Source of the DNA: Desulfobacterales bacterium
GTDB lineage: Bacteria > Desulfobacterota > Desulfobacteria > Desulfobacterales > SpSt-501
Length of the DNA: 42,281 nucleotides
Assembly (NCBI GenBank): GCA_025454255.1
Contig: JALOOU010000015.1
Location: 1-42,281, forward strand
Direction of reading: 5' to 3'
The notes under the pieces were generated by a model. That model saw only the letters and a list, made by a program, of their open reading frames with translations, did no database searches and was not told the origin of the DNA. A program made the translations under genes and the position numbers. Within the stretch, counting starts at the first letter, position 1; each line of letters starts with the position of its first letter. This document shows, piece by piece, positions 18,031 through 25,755 of the stretch.

Positions 18031-18412
18031 GTGCGATTACCTCCTGTTCGTAGTCGATCAGCTTTTTGGCGAGTTTGAGCGCATGATAGTAGCTGCGCCG
18101 GAAAATCTGCTCGCTGATGGCATCGATCAGGCCAACCGTGCTGGGGGCCGCCCGGGTCAAGTCCCGCACGAGGTCCCAATAGGTTTTGTGGTAGGTCGCC
18201 AGGTTGGCCTCATCGATATACATCAGTTGGATCGACAGATAGATGCGCCGGCAGGGCGAGTCGGCCTGCACCTCGGTCATGATCTCCTTCTGGCGCAGGA
18301 GGGGGGTCTTGTTCTCGATCACCAGGTCGCAGCTGGTTGCGTTCGCGTTGGTGACCACCGCCCCGCCCAGAATCATGCGCTCGCCCGTTTTGAGTGTGAT
18401 TTTAAGCGCCAT
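18002..18412 (-). CDS. flbT: Flagellin mRNA regulator FlbT
   Basis: A 136-residue protein. The N-terminus MALKITLKTGERMILGG, then VIENKTPLLRQKEIM and RRIYLSIQLMYID, is diagnostic of FlbT. In Caulobacter FlbT binds the flagellin mRNA leader and promotes its decay, linking hook completion to flagellin synthesis. Here it lies directly downstream of fliC and upstream of flaF. The ribosome-binding site is weak. A strong hairpin separates it from fliC, so it is likely made at a lower level than flagellin. Confidence 0.85.
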   Translation of the reverse strand: MALKITLKTGERMILGGAVVTNANATSCDLVIENKTPLLRQKEIMTEVQADSPCRRIYLSIQLMYIDEANLATYHKTYWDLVRDLTRAAPSTVGLIDAISEQIFRRSYYHALKLAKKLIDYEQEVIARVSGTAESV

Positions 18413-18457
18413 GGCTCGGTGTTAATGCAAAGATTGGACCAGGGAGTTCGGCTAAAT

Positions 18458-18486
18458 CCGGGAGAGGGGAGTCCCCCCTCTCCCGG
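18458..18486 (-). terminator. Strong hairpin between fliC and flbT
   Basis: A 12-bp perfect GC-rich stem (18458-18469 with 18475-18486) and a 5-base loop, followed on the minus strand by ATTTAG. The short U-run suggests a partial terminator or a 3'-end stabiliser of fliC mRNA rather than a full stop. Confidence 0.6.
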
Positions 18487-18505
18487 GTTGGGGCGCTTGC
18501 CTTGA

Positions 18506-19363
18506 TTAGAACAGTCTCAGGACCGACTGGGCCGCCTGGGAGGCGAGGCTAAGAGAGGTCGTCCCCAGAGCCTGTCGGGTCTGCAGCATCAGCATGTTGG
18601 CGCCTTCCTCGTTCATGTCGGCGTTGGTCAACGACGCCGCGCCGTCTTTCAGGACGTTGATCATGCCCTGGGTGAACTCCTGACGGGCGGTGATGATGCC
18701 GAGGTTGTTCGACATCTTGCTCGACTCGGTCCGCAGGGCCCGGGTCGCGCTGTCGAGCTGGGTGATGGCGGCGTTGATCGACGGCGCCGCCGCGGCCGTG
18801 CCGGTGCCTGTCTCCGACCACCAGTTGCCAGCCGCAAAGGTCATCAGGGAGAGGGTTTTGCCCTCGGACGTGGCATCGAAGCCGGTGATCGTCAGTTTGG
18901 AATCCCCGACCTCGTCAAACTTGATCTCGTGCGTGACGGAGTCGCCGTTGAGGAAGTTGACGCCCTTGTAGCCCGAGTCTCCGGCCAGCTTGTCGATCTG
19001 TTTCAGGACCTCGTGGTACTGGCTGCTCAGCGTCTGAACGTCGGCCGAGGTCTCGGCCGAGAGGGCCGAGGTCGCCAGGGATTTGGCGGCGGCGATGAGG
19101 TTGCGGATGCCCTCGATGCCGGTGTCGGCGGCCTTGACCATCTGGATCGATTCCGCCATTTCGTCTTTGCGGGCCGCCAGGTCGCCGGCGCGCTGCTCGT
19201 GGGCCACGGCCGTGAAGTAGGCGACCGGGTCGTCCAGAGCGCTGTTGACCCGCTTGCCGGAGGCGAGCCGTTTCTGGGTGATCTCCAGCAGGCTGTTGGT
19301 GTTCTGGAGGCTGACCAGGTTGGCCCGCATGCCTGAGGTTAGAGAGATGGGTTGCATCGCCAT
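18506..19363 (-). CDS. fliC: Flagellin
   Basis: A 285-residue filament subunit. The conserved D0/D1 N-terminus includes NTNSLLEITQKRLASGKRV, NSALDDPVAYF and the heptad-rich EMAESIQMVKAADTGIEGI. The C-terminal helix has EEGANMLMLQTRQALGT and ends SQAAQSVLRLF. The variable middle is short, with a Gly/Thr/Ala-rich GTGTAAAA stretch, so there is little outer-domain material. The DDP-x-x-F form is like alphaproteobacterial and magnetotactic flagellins. AGGAGA lies 10 bases before the ATG. Transcription is from the sigma-28 promoter at 19510-19536. It is the only flagellin seen and the likely target of the glycosyltransferases nearby. Confidence 0.92.
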   Translation of the reverse strand: MAMQPISLTSGMRANLVSLQNTNSLLEITQKRLASGKRVNSALDDPVAYFTAVAHEQRAGDLAARKDEMAESIQMVKAADTGIEGIRNLIAAAKSLATSALSAETSADVQTLSSQYHEVLKQIDKLAGDSGYKGVNFLNGDSVTHEIKFDEVGDSKLTITGFDATSEGKTLSLMTFAAGNWWSETGTGTAAAAPSINAAITQLDSATRALRTESSKMSNNLGIITARQEFTQGMINVLKDGAASLTNADMNEEGANMLMLQTRQALGTTSLSLASQAAQSVLRLF

Positions 19364-19395
19364 TGTCCGTGTTCTCCTTTTCTGGTTTGGTTATG

Positions 19396-19411
19396 TTGGC
19401 ATTCTTGCCAA
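19396..19411 (-). promoter_or_regulatory. Hairpin in the fliC mRNA leader
   Basis: TTGGCA-AGAA-TGCCAA (minus strand) is a perfect 6-bp stem with a 4-base loop about 33 bases upstream of the fliC ATG. It is a candidate site for FlbT-dependent control, by analogy with Caulobacter flagellin leaders. Confidence 0.5.
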
Positions 19412-19509
19412 TGGGTGGTGACGTGTGATTCCAGTCTGGTTTCCGGCGCAGCCCGGTCGAGTCTTTTCCCCCTCCTTTCAGACCGTCGTCTCTGCCGCCT
19501 TCGCAAAGA

Positions 19510-19536
19510 GTATCGCTCGCCGCGGGGAAAACTTTA
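19510..19536 (-). promoter_or_regulatory. Sigma-28 (FliA) promoter of fliC
   Basis: Minus-strand TAAAGTTT, an 11-base spacer, then AGCGATAC. The -35 is identical to the FliA consensus and the -10 keeps its CGATA core with exact spacing. It gives a leader of about 140 nt. Confidence 0.85.
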
Positions 19537-19610
19537 GCTTTTTTTTGGAGGGGGGATGCCGGAAACGGCTCCGCTGGGAAGAGCGCTCTGCCGCAGGGAC
19601 GGGTTGGGCT

Positions 19611-19638
19611 TTGGCCTACAACCGGTTTGTGCTATGAT
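19611..19638 (+). promoter_or_regulatory. Sigma-70-like promoter of the HDOD operon
   Basis: TTGGCC (19611-19616), 16 bases, then TATGAT (19633-19638) with a TG two bases before the -10. It is the only good housekeeping-type promoter noted and lies 28 bases before ATG 19666. Confidence 0.55.
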
Positions 19639-19665
19639 AGTGGAATACGGCGACGCCGTGCGGCC

Positions 19666-20055
19666 ATGAGCGCCTCGGCCGGACATTCGATTCTCTCTGA
19701 CAGCGACACGATGCCGACACTGAACCTGGATGAGGTCAAACCGGGGATGACCCTGGCGCGGCCGGTCTACACGCACCCGGAGCGGCTGCTTTTGGAGGCG
19801 GGACGGCGCCTGACCGAAAAGCATCTGCGGATCTTCAAAACCTGGGGGGTCGCCGCAGTCGAGGTGAAGGAGTCCGCGGCGGGGGAGGGCGCCTCCCAGG
19901 CGGCGGCACCGTCCGCGGACGTGCCCGACGATCGGCTGCGGGCGAAGTTTGCGGATCTCCTCGGCGACCCGGTGATGCGCGCGATCATGGAGGCGGCCGC
20001 CCGCCAGTCCGCCGGGCGCAGCCGCCGGCGAAACACCCCCCATGGCAACGGCTGA
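19666..20055 (+). CDS. Small protein with an HD-GYP-type N-terminal (DUF3391-like) module
   Basis: A 129-residue protein from ATG 19666; ATG 19711 is an equally possible start, because the conserved part begins there and neither has a clear ribosome-binding site. The MPTLNLDEVKPGMTLARPV segment, then LLLEAGRRLTEKHLRIFKTW, matches the short module found ahead of HD-GYP and other signalling domains, here standing alone. The rest is Ala-rich and ends in a basic tail. It overlaps the HDOD gene by 14 bases, suggesting that the two form a signalling pair. Function unknown. Confidence 0.6.
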   Translation: MSASAGHSILSDSDTMPTLNLDEVKPGMTLARPVYTHPERLLLEAGRRLTEKHLRIFKTWGVAAVEVKESAAGEGASQAAAPSADVPDDRLRAKFADLLGDPVMRAIMEAAARQSAGRSRRRNTPHGNG

Positions 20056-20890
20056 CCTCCAGCGGGTCATTGCCCGCGTCAAAGACCTCCCGACCCTGCC
20101 GCGCACGGTGCTCAGGATCACCGAGCTCGTCAACGACCCGCGCGCGGCCGCCAAAGACCTTTCGATCATCATCACCGACGACCAGGTGCTGACGGCCCGG
20201 CTGCTCAAACTGGTCAACTCCTCGTACTATTCCTTCCCCCGGCGGGTTTCGACCGTCACCCAGGCCACCGTGCTGGTGGGGTTCGACGCGATCCGCAACC
20301 TGCTGATCACGACCTCGGTCCTGGACCTTTTTCCCGCCCGCAGCGCCAAGGTGCGCCGCGAGCAGGAGCTGCTCTGGGACCACTCGCTCGGCTGTGCCAT
20401 CGGCGCCAAGACGATCGGCAGCTTTCTGGGCCAAGAGAAACTGGAGGAGCTTTTCGTCGCCGGTCTGCTGCACGACATCGGCAAGCTGATCGAGATGATG
20501 TTCCTGCCGGAGGAGTTCAGTCATATCGCGGAGCGGGTGCGCGAGCAGGGCGGGCTGATCAAGGCTGCGGAGCAGGAGGTCCTGGGGTGCACGCACGCCG
20601 AGATCGGCCGGCTTCTGGCCGAGCGCTGGAACCTGCCGGTGAAGCTTGCGGAGATCATCGCCCTGCACCACCGCCCGGTCGAAGCCGGGCCCTTCGCCCT
20701 GGAGGCCGCCGTCGTGCACCTGGCCGACATCCTGGCGCGCTCCCTGGACCTCGGTTGCGGCGGGGACCGGAGCATACCGCCGCTGGATCCAGCCGCCTGG
20801 GAGCTGCTCAGACTCAAGGCCTCCGCGCTGGACGGCATAATGGCCTCGATGCTGGCCGAGTTCGACGATATCCGCTCCTTTCTCACCTGA
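20042..20890 (+). CDS. HDOD-domain signalling protein
   Basis: A 282-residue protein that is almost entirely an HDOD domain. The VKDLPTLPRTVLRI start, ITDDQVLTARLLKLVNSSYY, and VTQATVLVGFDAIRNLL are the family core. LLHDIGKL near residue 143 and HAEIGRLLAERWNLP near 186 keep the HD-like motifs. HDOD proteins act in signalling and chemotaxis or motility control, generally without proven phosphodiesterase activity. It sits between fliC and the flagellar activators and is read with the preceding small gene. No output or receiver domain is attached. Confidence 0.85.
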   Translation: MATADLQRVIARVKDLPTLPRTVLRITELVNDPRAAAKDLSIIITDDQVLTARLLKLVNSSYYSFPRRVSTVTQATVLVGFDAIRNLLITTSVLDLFPARSAKVRREQELLWDHSLGCAIGAKTIGSFLGQEKLEELFVAGLLHDIGKLIEMMFLPEEFSHIAERVREQGGLIKAAEQEVLGCTHAEIGRLLAERWNLPVKLAEIIALHHRPVEAGPFALEAAVVHLADILARSLDLGCGGDRSIPPLDPAAWELLRLKASALDGIMASMLAEFDDIRSFLT

Positions 20891-20965
20891 GCCCCGCCGA
20901 TGCCGGGACGAAATCGAGTCTGAATCCGCAAAAGGCCGCGCCGGCCCGCAAATCGAAAATTCAGC

Positions 20966-20993
20966 TAAAGTTGTGCCCGGGCATGGCCGATAA
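20966..20993 (+). promoter_or_regulatory. Orphan sigma-28-type promoter
   Basis: TAAAGTTG at 20966-20973 and a perfect GCCGATAA at 20986-20993. The gap between TAAA and the -10 is 16 bases, one more than the usual 15. No assigned gene starts within 680 bases downstream. Confidence 0.6.
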
Positions 20994-21552
20994 TTGTCAA
21001 GTACGCCGGAACAAAGGGCCCATCGATCACGCTGGCGGCTGGAAAAGCTGCGACCAAAGCCGGGGTATATTGCAACTAGATGAAATAAATAGACAAAATT
21101 TGATAATTGCAATAGGAGAAGGCGCTTTTGCAAAATGCATCGGCGGCCTCTGGGCTCCGTGTCCATACGATTTCACAACGCCCGCAGCGACCCGCGCCTG
21201 TTTCAGGCGCACTCGGCAAGCCCAAATTTCATTATATGTCATATGGTTGTGGATAATCAGCCGGATAGGCCGCAAATCTGCGGGCCGCTCGGCGTCGGCT
21301 TCGCTCCGTCCGGTTGCGCTCGCAGGAACGCAATCGAACGACAGTCGACGCGCATAATGCAAAGAATCGCCTCGGACCGCCCACCCGCTTCGGGCGCGAA
21401 GACCAGGCGGCCGGGATTTTCCGAAGAAAACGCCCGGCGCAAAATGTTGTAGCCCCCGATCCTTCGCTGCCCCCTCGATTGACGTCGAGTTTCAGAGCGC
21501 CTCCGCCCGGAGCGGCCGGCGCTCCGCTCCTGTCGCCGGCCGTTTCGCCTGA

Positions 21553-21568
21553 CGGCATGCTTATTGCT
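21553..21568 (+). promoter_or_regulatory. Sigma-54 promoter of the FleQ-like activator gene
   Basis: CGGCATGCTTATTGCT has GG-N10-GC spacing and full TTGCT. Transcription would start near 21580, about 100 nt before the ATG at 21679. A sigma-54 activator behind a sigma-54 promoter suggests autoregulation. Confidence 0.7.
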
Positions 21569-21678
21569 CCACTGCCCGGTGCGCCTCGAATCGTTGCGAC
21601 GGCACCCGCCCTGCCGACAGCCGCCGCGCGCATCACCGCAATGAGACGAGGCATCGTTCCGACATCAAGGAGAATGCC

Positions 21679-22743
21679 ATGCACAGCGTCGCCGTCCGCA
21701 AACCGAGTTCGGAGCAGATGGACCTGTTTTCCGTGCGCGCCAATGAGCCGGAAAACTCCGCCCCCGCCCCGCGGATCGAAAACATGATCGGCCGCAGCCA
21801 GCGCATGATCGAGATCTTCGACCTGATCGACAAGGTCGCCGACTGCGACAGCACTATTTTGATCAATGGCGAGACCGGCACCGGCAAGGGGCTCGTGGCG
21901 CGCGCCATCCACAACAAGTCCCGGCGCAGATCCAAGCCCTTCATCTCCATCAACTGCGGGGCGATTCCGGAGAATCTGCTCGAAAGCGAACTGTTCGGCC
22001 ACCTGAAGGGGGCCTTCACCGGAGCCACGGCATCGAAGCCCGGCAAGTTCGAACTGGCCGACGGCGGGACGGTTTTCTTGGACGAGATCGGCGACATGAG
22101 CCCCGACCTGCAGGTCAAGGTGTTGAAGGTGCTGGAGGAGGGAGAGTTCGAGCCGGTCGGCGGATCCAAGACCATAAAGGTGGACGTGCGGGTCATCGCC
22201 GCCACCCACCGGGACCTGTCGGAGGAGGTCCAGAAGGGCCACTTCCGGGAAGACCTTTTCTATCGGTTGTACGTGATACCGATGGTACTTCCCTCTCTGC
22301 GCGAGCGCTGCCAGGACATCCCCTTGCTGGCAGCCTACTTCCTGCAGGAATCCAACCGCAAGAACCGCCGCGATGTGAAAGGCCTGAGCGAGGATGCGCT
22401 GAGCGCTCTGATGGGGCACACCTGGCCCGGCAACGTCCGCGAGCTGAAGAATCTGGTCGAGCGCCTGGTGGTGCTCAAGGGCGGCGGCCACATCACGCGC
22501 CGCGACCTGCCGCCGGAGCTGCGCAGCGCGAGCCGCTCGGCCGAGGCGCCGGTCATGGTCCGGATCACGGAGGAGGGGATCTGCCTCACCAGCGCCGTGA
22601 CCGAGTTCGAACGGTCCCTCATTTTGCAGTCCCTCGAAAAAACCCAATGGGTCAAGAACAAGGCGGCCAAGCTCCTGCACCTGAACCGCACCACCCTGGT
22701 CGAAAAGATCAAACGCCATCAGCTGCGGCCCCTCGGGGCGTGA
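21679..22743 (+). CDS. Sigma-54-dependent activator, FleQ/FlrA-like, without N-terminal domain
   Basis: A 354-residue protein with a good AAGGAGA site. After only about 35 residues the AAA+ domain begins ([15 protein letters not shown]). Walker A GETGTGKG is at 64-71, the sigma-54-contacting GAFTGA near 111, and Walker [12 protein letters not shown] near 130. The C-terminal segment [19 protein letters not shown] is a Fis-type helix-turn-helix. FleQ/FlrA proteins are the master regulators of polar flagella and bind GTCAA-N4-TTGAC-like boxes, which recur in this window. The usual N-terminal FleQ/receiver-like domain is missing, so activity must be controlled otherwise, for example by a partner such as FleN (not in the window). 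The assignment to FleQ rather than another short activator is by context. Confidence 0.75.
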   Translation: MHSVAVRKPSSEQMDLFSVRANEPENSAPAPRIENMIGRSQRMIEIFDLIDKVADCDSTILINGETGTGKGLVARAIHNKSRRRSKPFISINCGAIPENLLESELFGHLKGAFTGATASKPGKFELADGGTVFLDEIGDMSPDLQVKVLKVLEEGEFEPVGGSKTIKVDVRVIAATHRDLSEEVQKGHFREDLFYRLYVIPMVLPSLRERCQDIPLLAAYFLQESNRKNRRDVKGLSEDALSALMGHTWPGNVRELKNLVERLVVLKGGGHITRRDLPPELRSASRSAEAPVMVRITEEGICLTSAVTEFERSLILQSLEKTQWVKNKAAKLLHLNRTTLVEKIKRHQLRPLGA

Positions 22744-22786
22744 GGCAGCCGGCATCCCGGTCGCTGCGCATCCGCCTTCGGCAGAA

Positions 22787-22823
22787 CCTCTCACCGCAGA
22801 GGACGCCGAGGGTTTTGTTTTTT
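22787..22823 (+). terminator. Candidate terminator after the FleQ-like gene
   Basis: CCTCT (22787-22791) pairs with AGAGG (22798-22802), followed by a T-rich run at 22813-22823. The stem is only 5 bp and the T-run is offset by ten bases, so it is weak. Confidence 0.3.
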
Positions 22824-22846
22824 CCGCCGCCGCCTCCCCTCCCGGC

Positions 22847-22860
22847 GTCAAGTTTGTGAC
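22847..22860. promoter_or_regulatory. FleQ-box-like dyad
   Basis: GTCAAGTTTGTGAC matches GTCAA-N4-TTGAC with one mismatch. It is centred about 75 bases upstream of the sigma-54 promoter at 22927. Confidence 0.55.
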
Positions 22861-22926
22861 GAGCGCGAACAGGCGGAATTGACGGGGAATTCGACGGGAT
22901 GAGGCTTTGCGGGGGCCCCGGCGGGG

Positions 22927-22942
22927 TGGCATGCTAATTGCT
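22927..22942 (+). promoter_or_regulatory. Sigma-54 promoter of the FleR-like regulator gene
   Basis: TGGCATGCTAATTGCT is an essentially perfect -24/-12 match. It falls inside the longest possible reading frame of the next gene, so translation must begin downstream, most simply at 23009. Confidence 0.75.
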
Positions 22943-23008
22943 GAAATCATTCCGGCCTCACCCGCGAGGCTCACTTCGGCGGCGGCCCGCGGCCGGCCGC
23001 CCCATGCG

Positions 23009-24466
<1,458 letters not shown>

Positions 24467-24492
24467 GCCAACGAAAGTTCGGAGAAAAGGCC

Positions 24493-24915
24493 ATGCCCTC
24501 CGCATCGATGATCTTCGGGGGAACGATCGACCTGCTGGAAAGAAGCCTGAACCTGCGCTCGGCTCAGCACCGGGTGGTTTCGGCCAACGTCGCCAACGCG
24601 GACACGCCCCACTACAAGGCCTTCGAGGTGGCCGTCGCCGAGGAGCTGCGCAAGGAACGCCCCGAGGCCGGCCGGGTGCAGCCGGTGCGAACCCACCCCG
24701 GCCACCTGCCCGTAGGCCGCAGCGGCGCCGACCGGGTCACGCTCAAGACGGTCCCGCCGCCGGGGCTCGACCTGCGGGCCGACGGCAACACCGTGGACCT
24801 CGACCGCGCCATGGGGAGCCTGTCCGAAAACGCGATCCAGTACAAGGCGTCGGCCCAGTTCATATCGCGCAAATTCAAAGGCCTTAAAAACGTCATCAGC
24901 GGAGGCAAACCGTAA
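24493..24915 (+). CDS. flgB: Flagellar proximal rod protein FlgB
   Basis: A 140-residue protein; ATG 24493 is preferred over an earlier TTG at 24463 because GGAGAAAAGG precedes it and the length then fits the family. The rod motif SANVANADTPHYKA sits near residue 33, the usual ANxxTPxYK signature. The C-terminus (LSENAIQYKASAQFISRKF) is the conserved rod helix. FlgB forms the base of the rod with FlgC and FliE. Its TAA overlaps the flgC ATG by one base. Confidence 0.92.
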   Translation: MPSASMIFGGTIDLLERSLNLRSAQHRVVSANVANADTPHYKAFEVAVAEELRKERPEAGRVQPVRTHPGHLPVGRSGADRVTLKTVPPPGLDLRADGNTVDLDRAMGSLSENAIQYKASAQFISRKFKGLKNVISGGKP

Positions 24916-25352
24916 TGGACACCTTTGACGCCCTGCAGATCAGCTCCTCGGGCCTCTCGGCCCAGCGCATGCGCATGAACCTGATCTCGGCCAACCTGGC
25001 CAACGCCAACACGACGCGCACCCCCGAGGGCGGGCCCTACCGCCGCAAAGAGGTGGTCTTCGAGGCGCGGCCGCGGGCGGGCTCCTTCCGCGACATGCTG
25101 CGGGCGCGCCAGGGGCCGCAGGCGGCCGAGGTCCGGGCGGTCAAGGTCTTCGACGACCCCCGCCCGCCGGTGACCAAGTACGACCCCGGCCACCCGGATG
25201 CCGATGCGCTGGGCTACGTTCAGCTACCCAACGTGAACATGATGGAGGAGATGGTCAACATGATCTCCGCCACGCGCAGCTACGAGGCCAACGTGACCGC
25301 CATCAAGGCCGCCAAGGATATGGCGCTCAAGGCGCTTGAGATCGGCAAGTAA
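24915..25352 (+). CDS. flgC: Flagellar proximal rod protein FlgC
   Basis: A 145-residue protein beginning DTFDALQISSSGLSAQRMRM and containing SANLANANTTRT, the rod-protein signature, followed by PYRRKEVVFEA. The C-terminal NVNMMEEMVNMISATRSYEAN is the strongly conserved FlgC/FlgE-type end that forms the D0 helix. GGAGG lies just before the flgB stop and serves the overlapping start at 24915. It is exported through the flagellar secretion gate to the periplasm. Confidence 0.95.
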   Translation: MDTFDALQISSSGLSAQRMRMNLISANLANANTTRTPEGGPYRRKEVVFEARPRAGSFRDMLRARQGPQAAEVRAVKVFDDPRPPVTKYDPGHPDADALGYVQLPNVNMMEEMVNMISATRSYEANVTAIKAAKDMALKALEIGK

Positions 25353-25371
25353 ACTGAATGCAACGCTCGTG

Positions 25372-25392
25372 CGCCGCGGCGGCCCCGCGGCG
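25372..25392 (+). other. GC-rich hairpin between flgC and fliE
   Basis: CGCCGCGG (25372-25379) pairs with CCGCGGCG (25385-25392) around a 5-base loop, with no T-run. It may stabilise or process the operon mRNA. Confidence 0.4.
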
Positions 25393-25440
25393 GCGCGGAA
25401 CCATGGCCTTATTTAACCATCAGCCAACCGGGAGAGTCGC

Positions 25441-25743
25441 ATGAACGGAATCGAATGGAGCTCAGGGATCGGGGCAGGCACGCTACTGCCGAAGGCCGCC
25501 GAGAGTCGGCCGGCGGCGGGCGGGGAGAGTTTCGGCAGCATGCTGCAGTCCTCGCTGGACAAGGTCGGCCGGCTTCAGGCCGAGGCCGACCGGTCGCTGG
25601 AGGATCTGACGACCGGCCGCCAGGCGGACATCCACACCACCATGATCGCCATGGAGAAGGCGGAGGTCGCCTTCGAGCTGGCCCTGCAGGTCCGCAACAA
25701 GCTGCTCAACGCATATGAAACCCTGATGCGGCAGCCGATTTAA
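25441..25743 (+). CDS. fliE: Flagellar hook-basal body protein FliE
   Basis: A 100-residue protein with GGGAGA before the ATG. The conserved C-terminal half is clear: SFGSMLQSSLDKV, DIHTTMIAMEKAEVAFELA, and VRNKLLNAYETLMRQPI. FliE links the MS-ring to the rod and is an early export substrate. It is in the usual place between flgC and fliF. Confidence 0.93.
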   Translation: MNGIEWSSGIGAGTLLPKAAESRPAAGGESFGSMLQSSLDKVGRLQAEADRSLEDLTTGRQADIHTTMIAMEKAEVAFELALQVRNKLLNAYETLMRQPI

Positions 25744-25755
25744 CCGGGAGACCCC

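Larger units (their letters stand above)
19364..19665. other. 302-base divergent region between fliC and the HDOD operon
   Basis: It holds the sigma-28 promoter and long leader of fliC on the minus strand and a sigma-70-like promoter on the plus strand. No gene is seen. Confidence 0.75.
20891..21678. other. 788-base intergenic region with an orphan sigma-28-type promoter and a sigma-54 promoter
   Basis: A sigma-28-type promoter (20966-20993) fires rightwards into an unusually AT-rich stretch (about 21065-21260). A small frame there, TTG 21128 to TAA 21256 (42 codons), has AGGAG 9 bases upstream, but the peptide resembles nothing I know. CCGGG..CCCGG arms at 21411-21437 form a hairpin with inner TTTTC/GAAAA pairing. 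A TTGAC half-site at 21479-21483 lies about 70 bases before the sigma-54 promoter at 21553. Confidence 0.5.

Noticed and set aside
21128..21256. 42-codon frame with AGGAG upstream of a TTG
   Set aside because: Not called as a gene: no similarity I can recognise and it is within chance expectation. It is mentioned only as context for the orphan sigma-28-type promoter.
21135..21452. 105-residue plus-strand frame beginning near the same place
   Set aside because: No recognisable domain, irregular composition, and its ATG is poorly spaced from the AGGAG.
22907..23008. 34-residue N-terminal extension of the FleR-like protein
   Set aside because: It begins before the sigma-54 promoter at 22927, so it cannot be on that transcript, and is outside the receiver fold.
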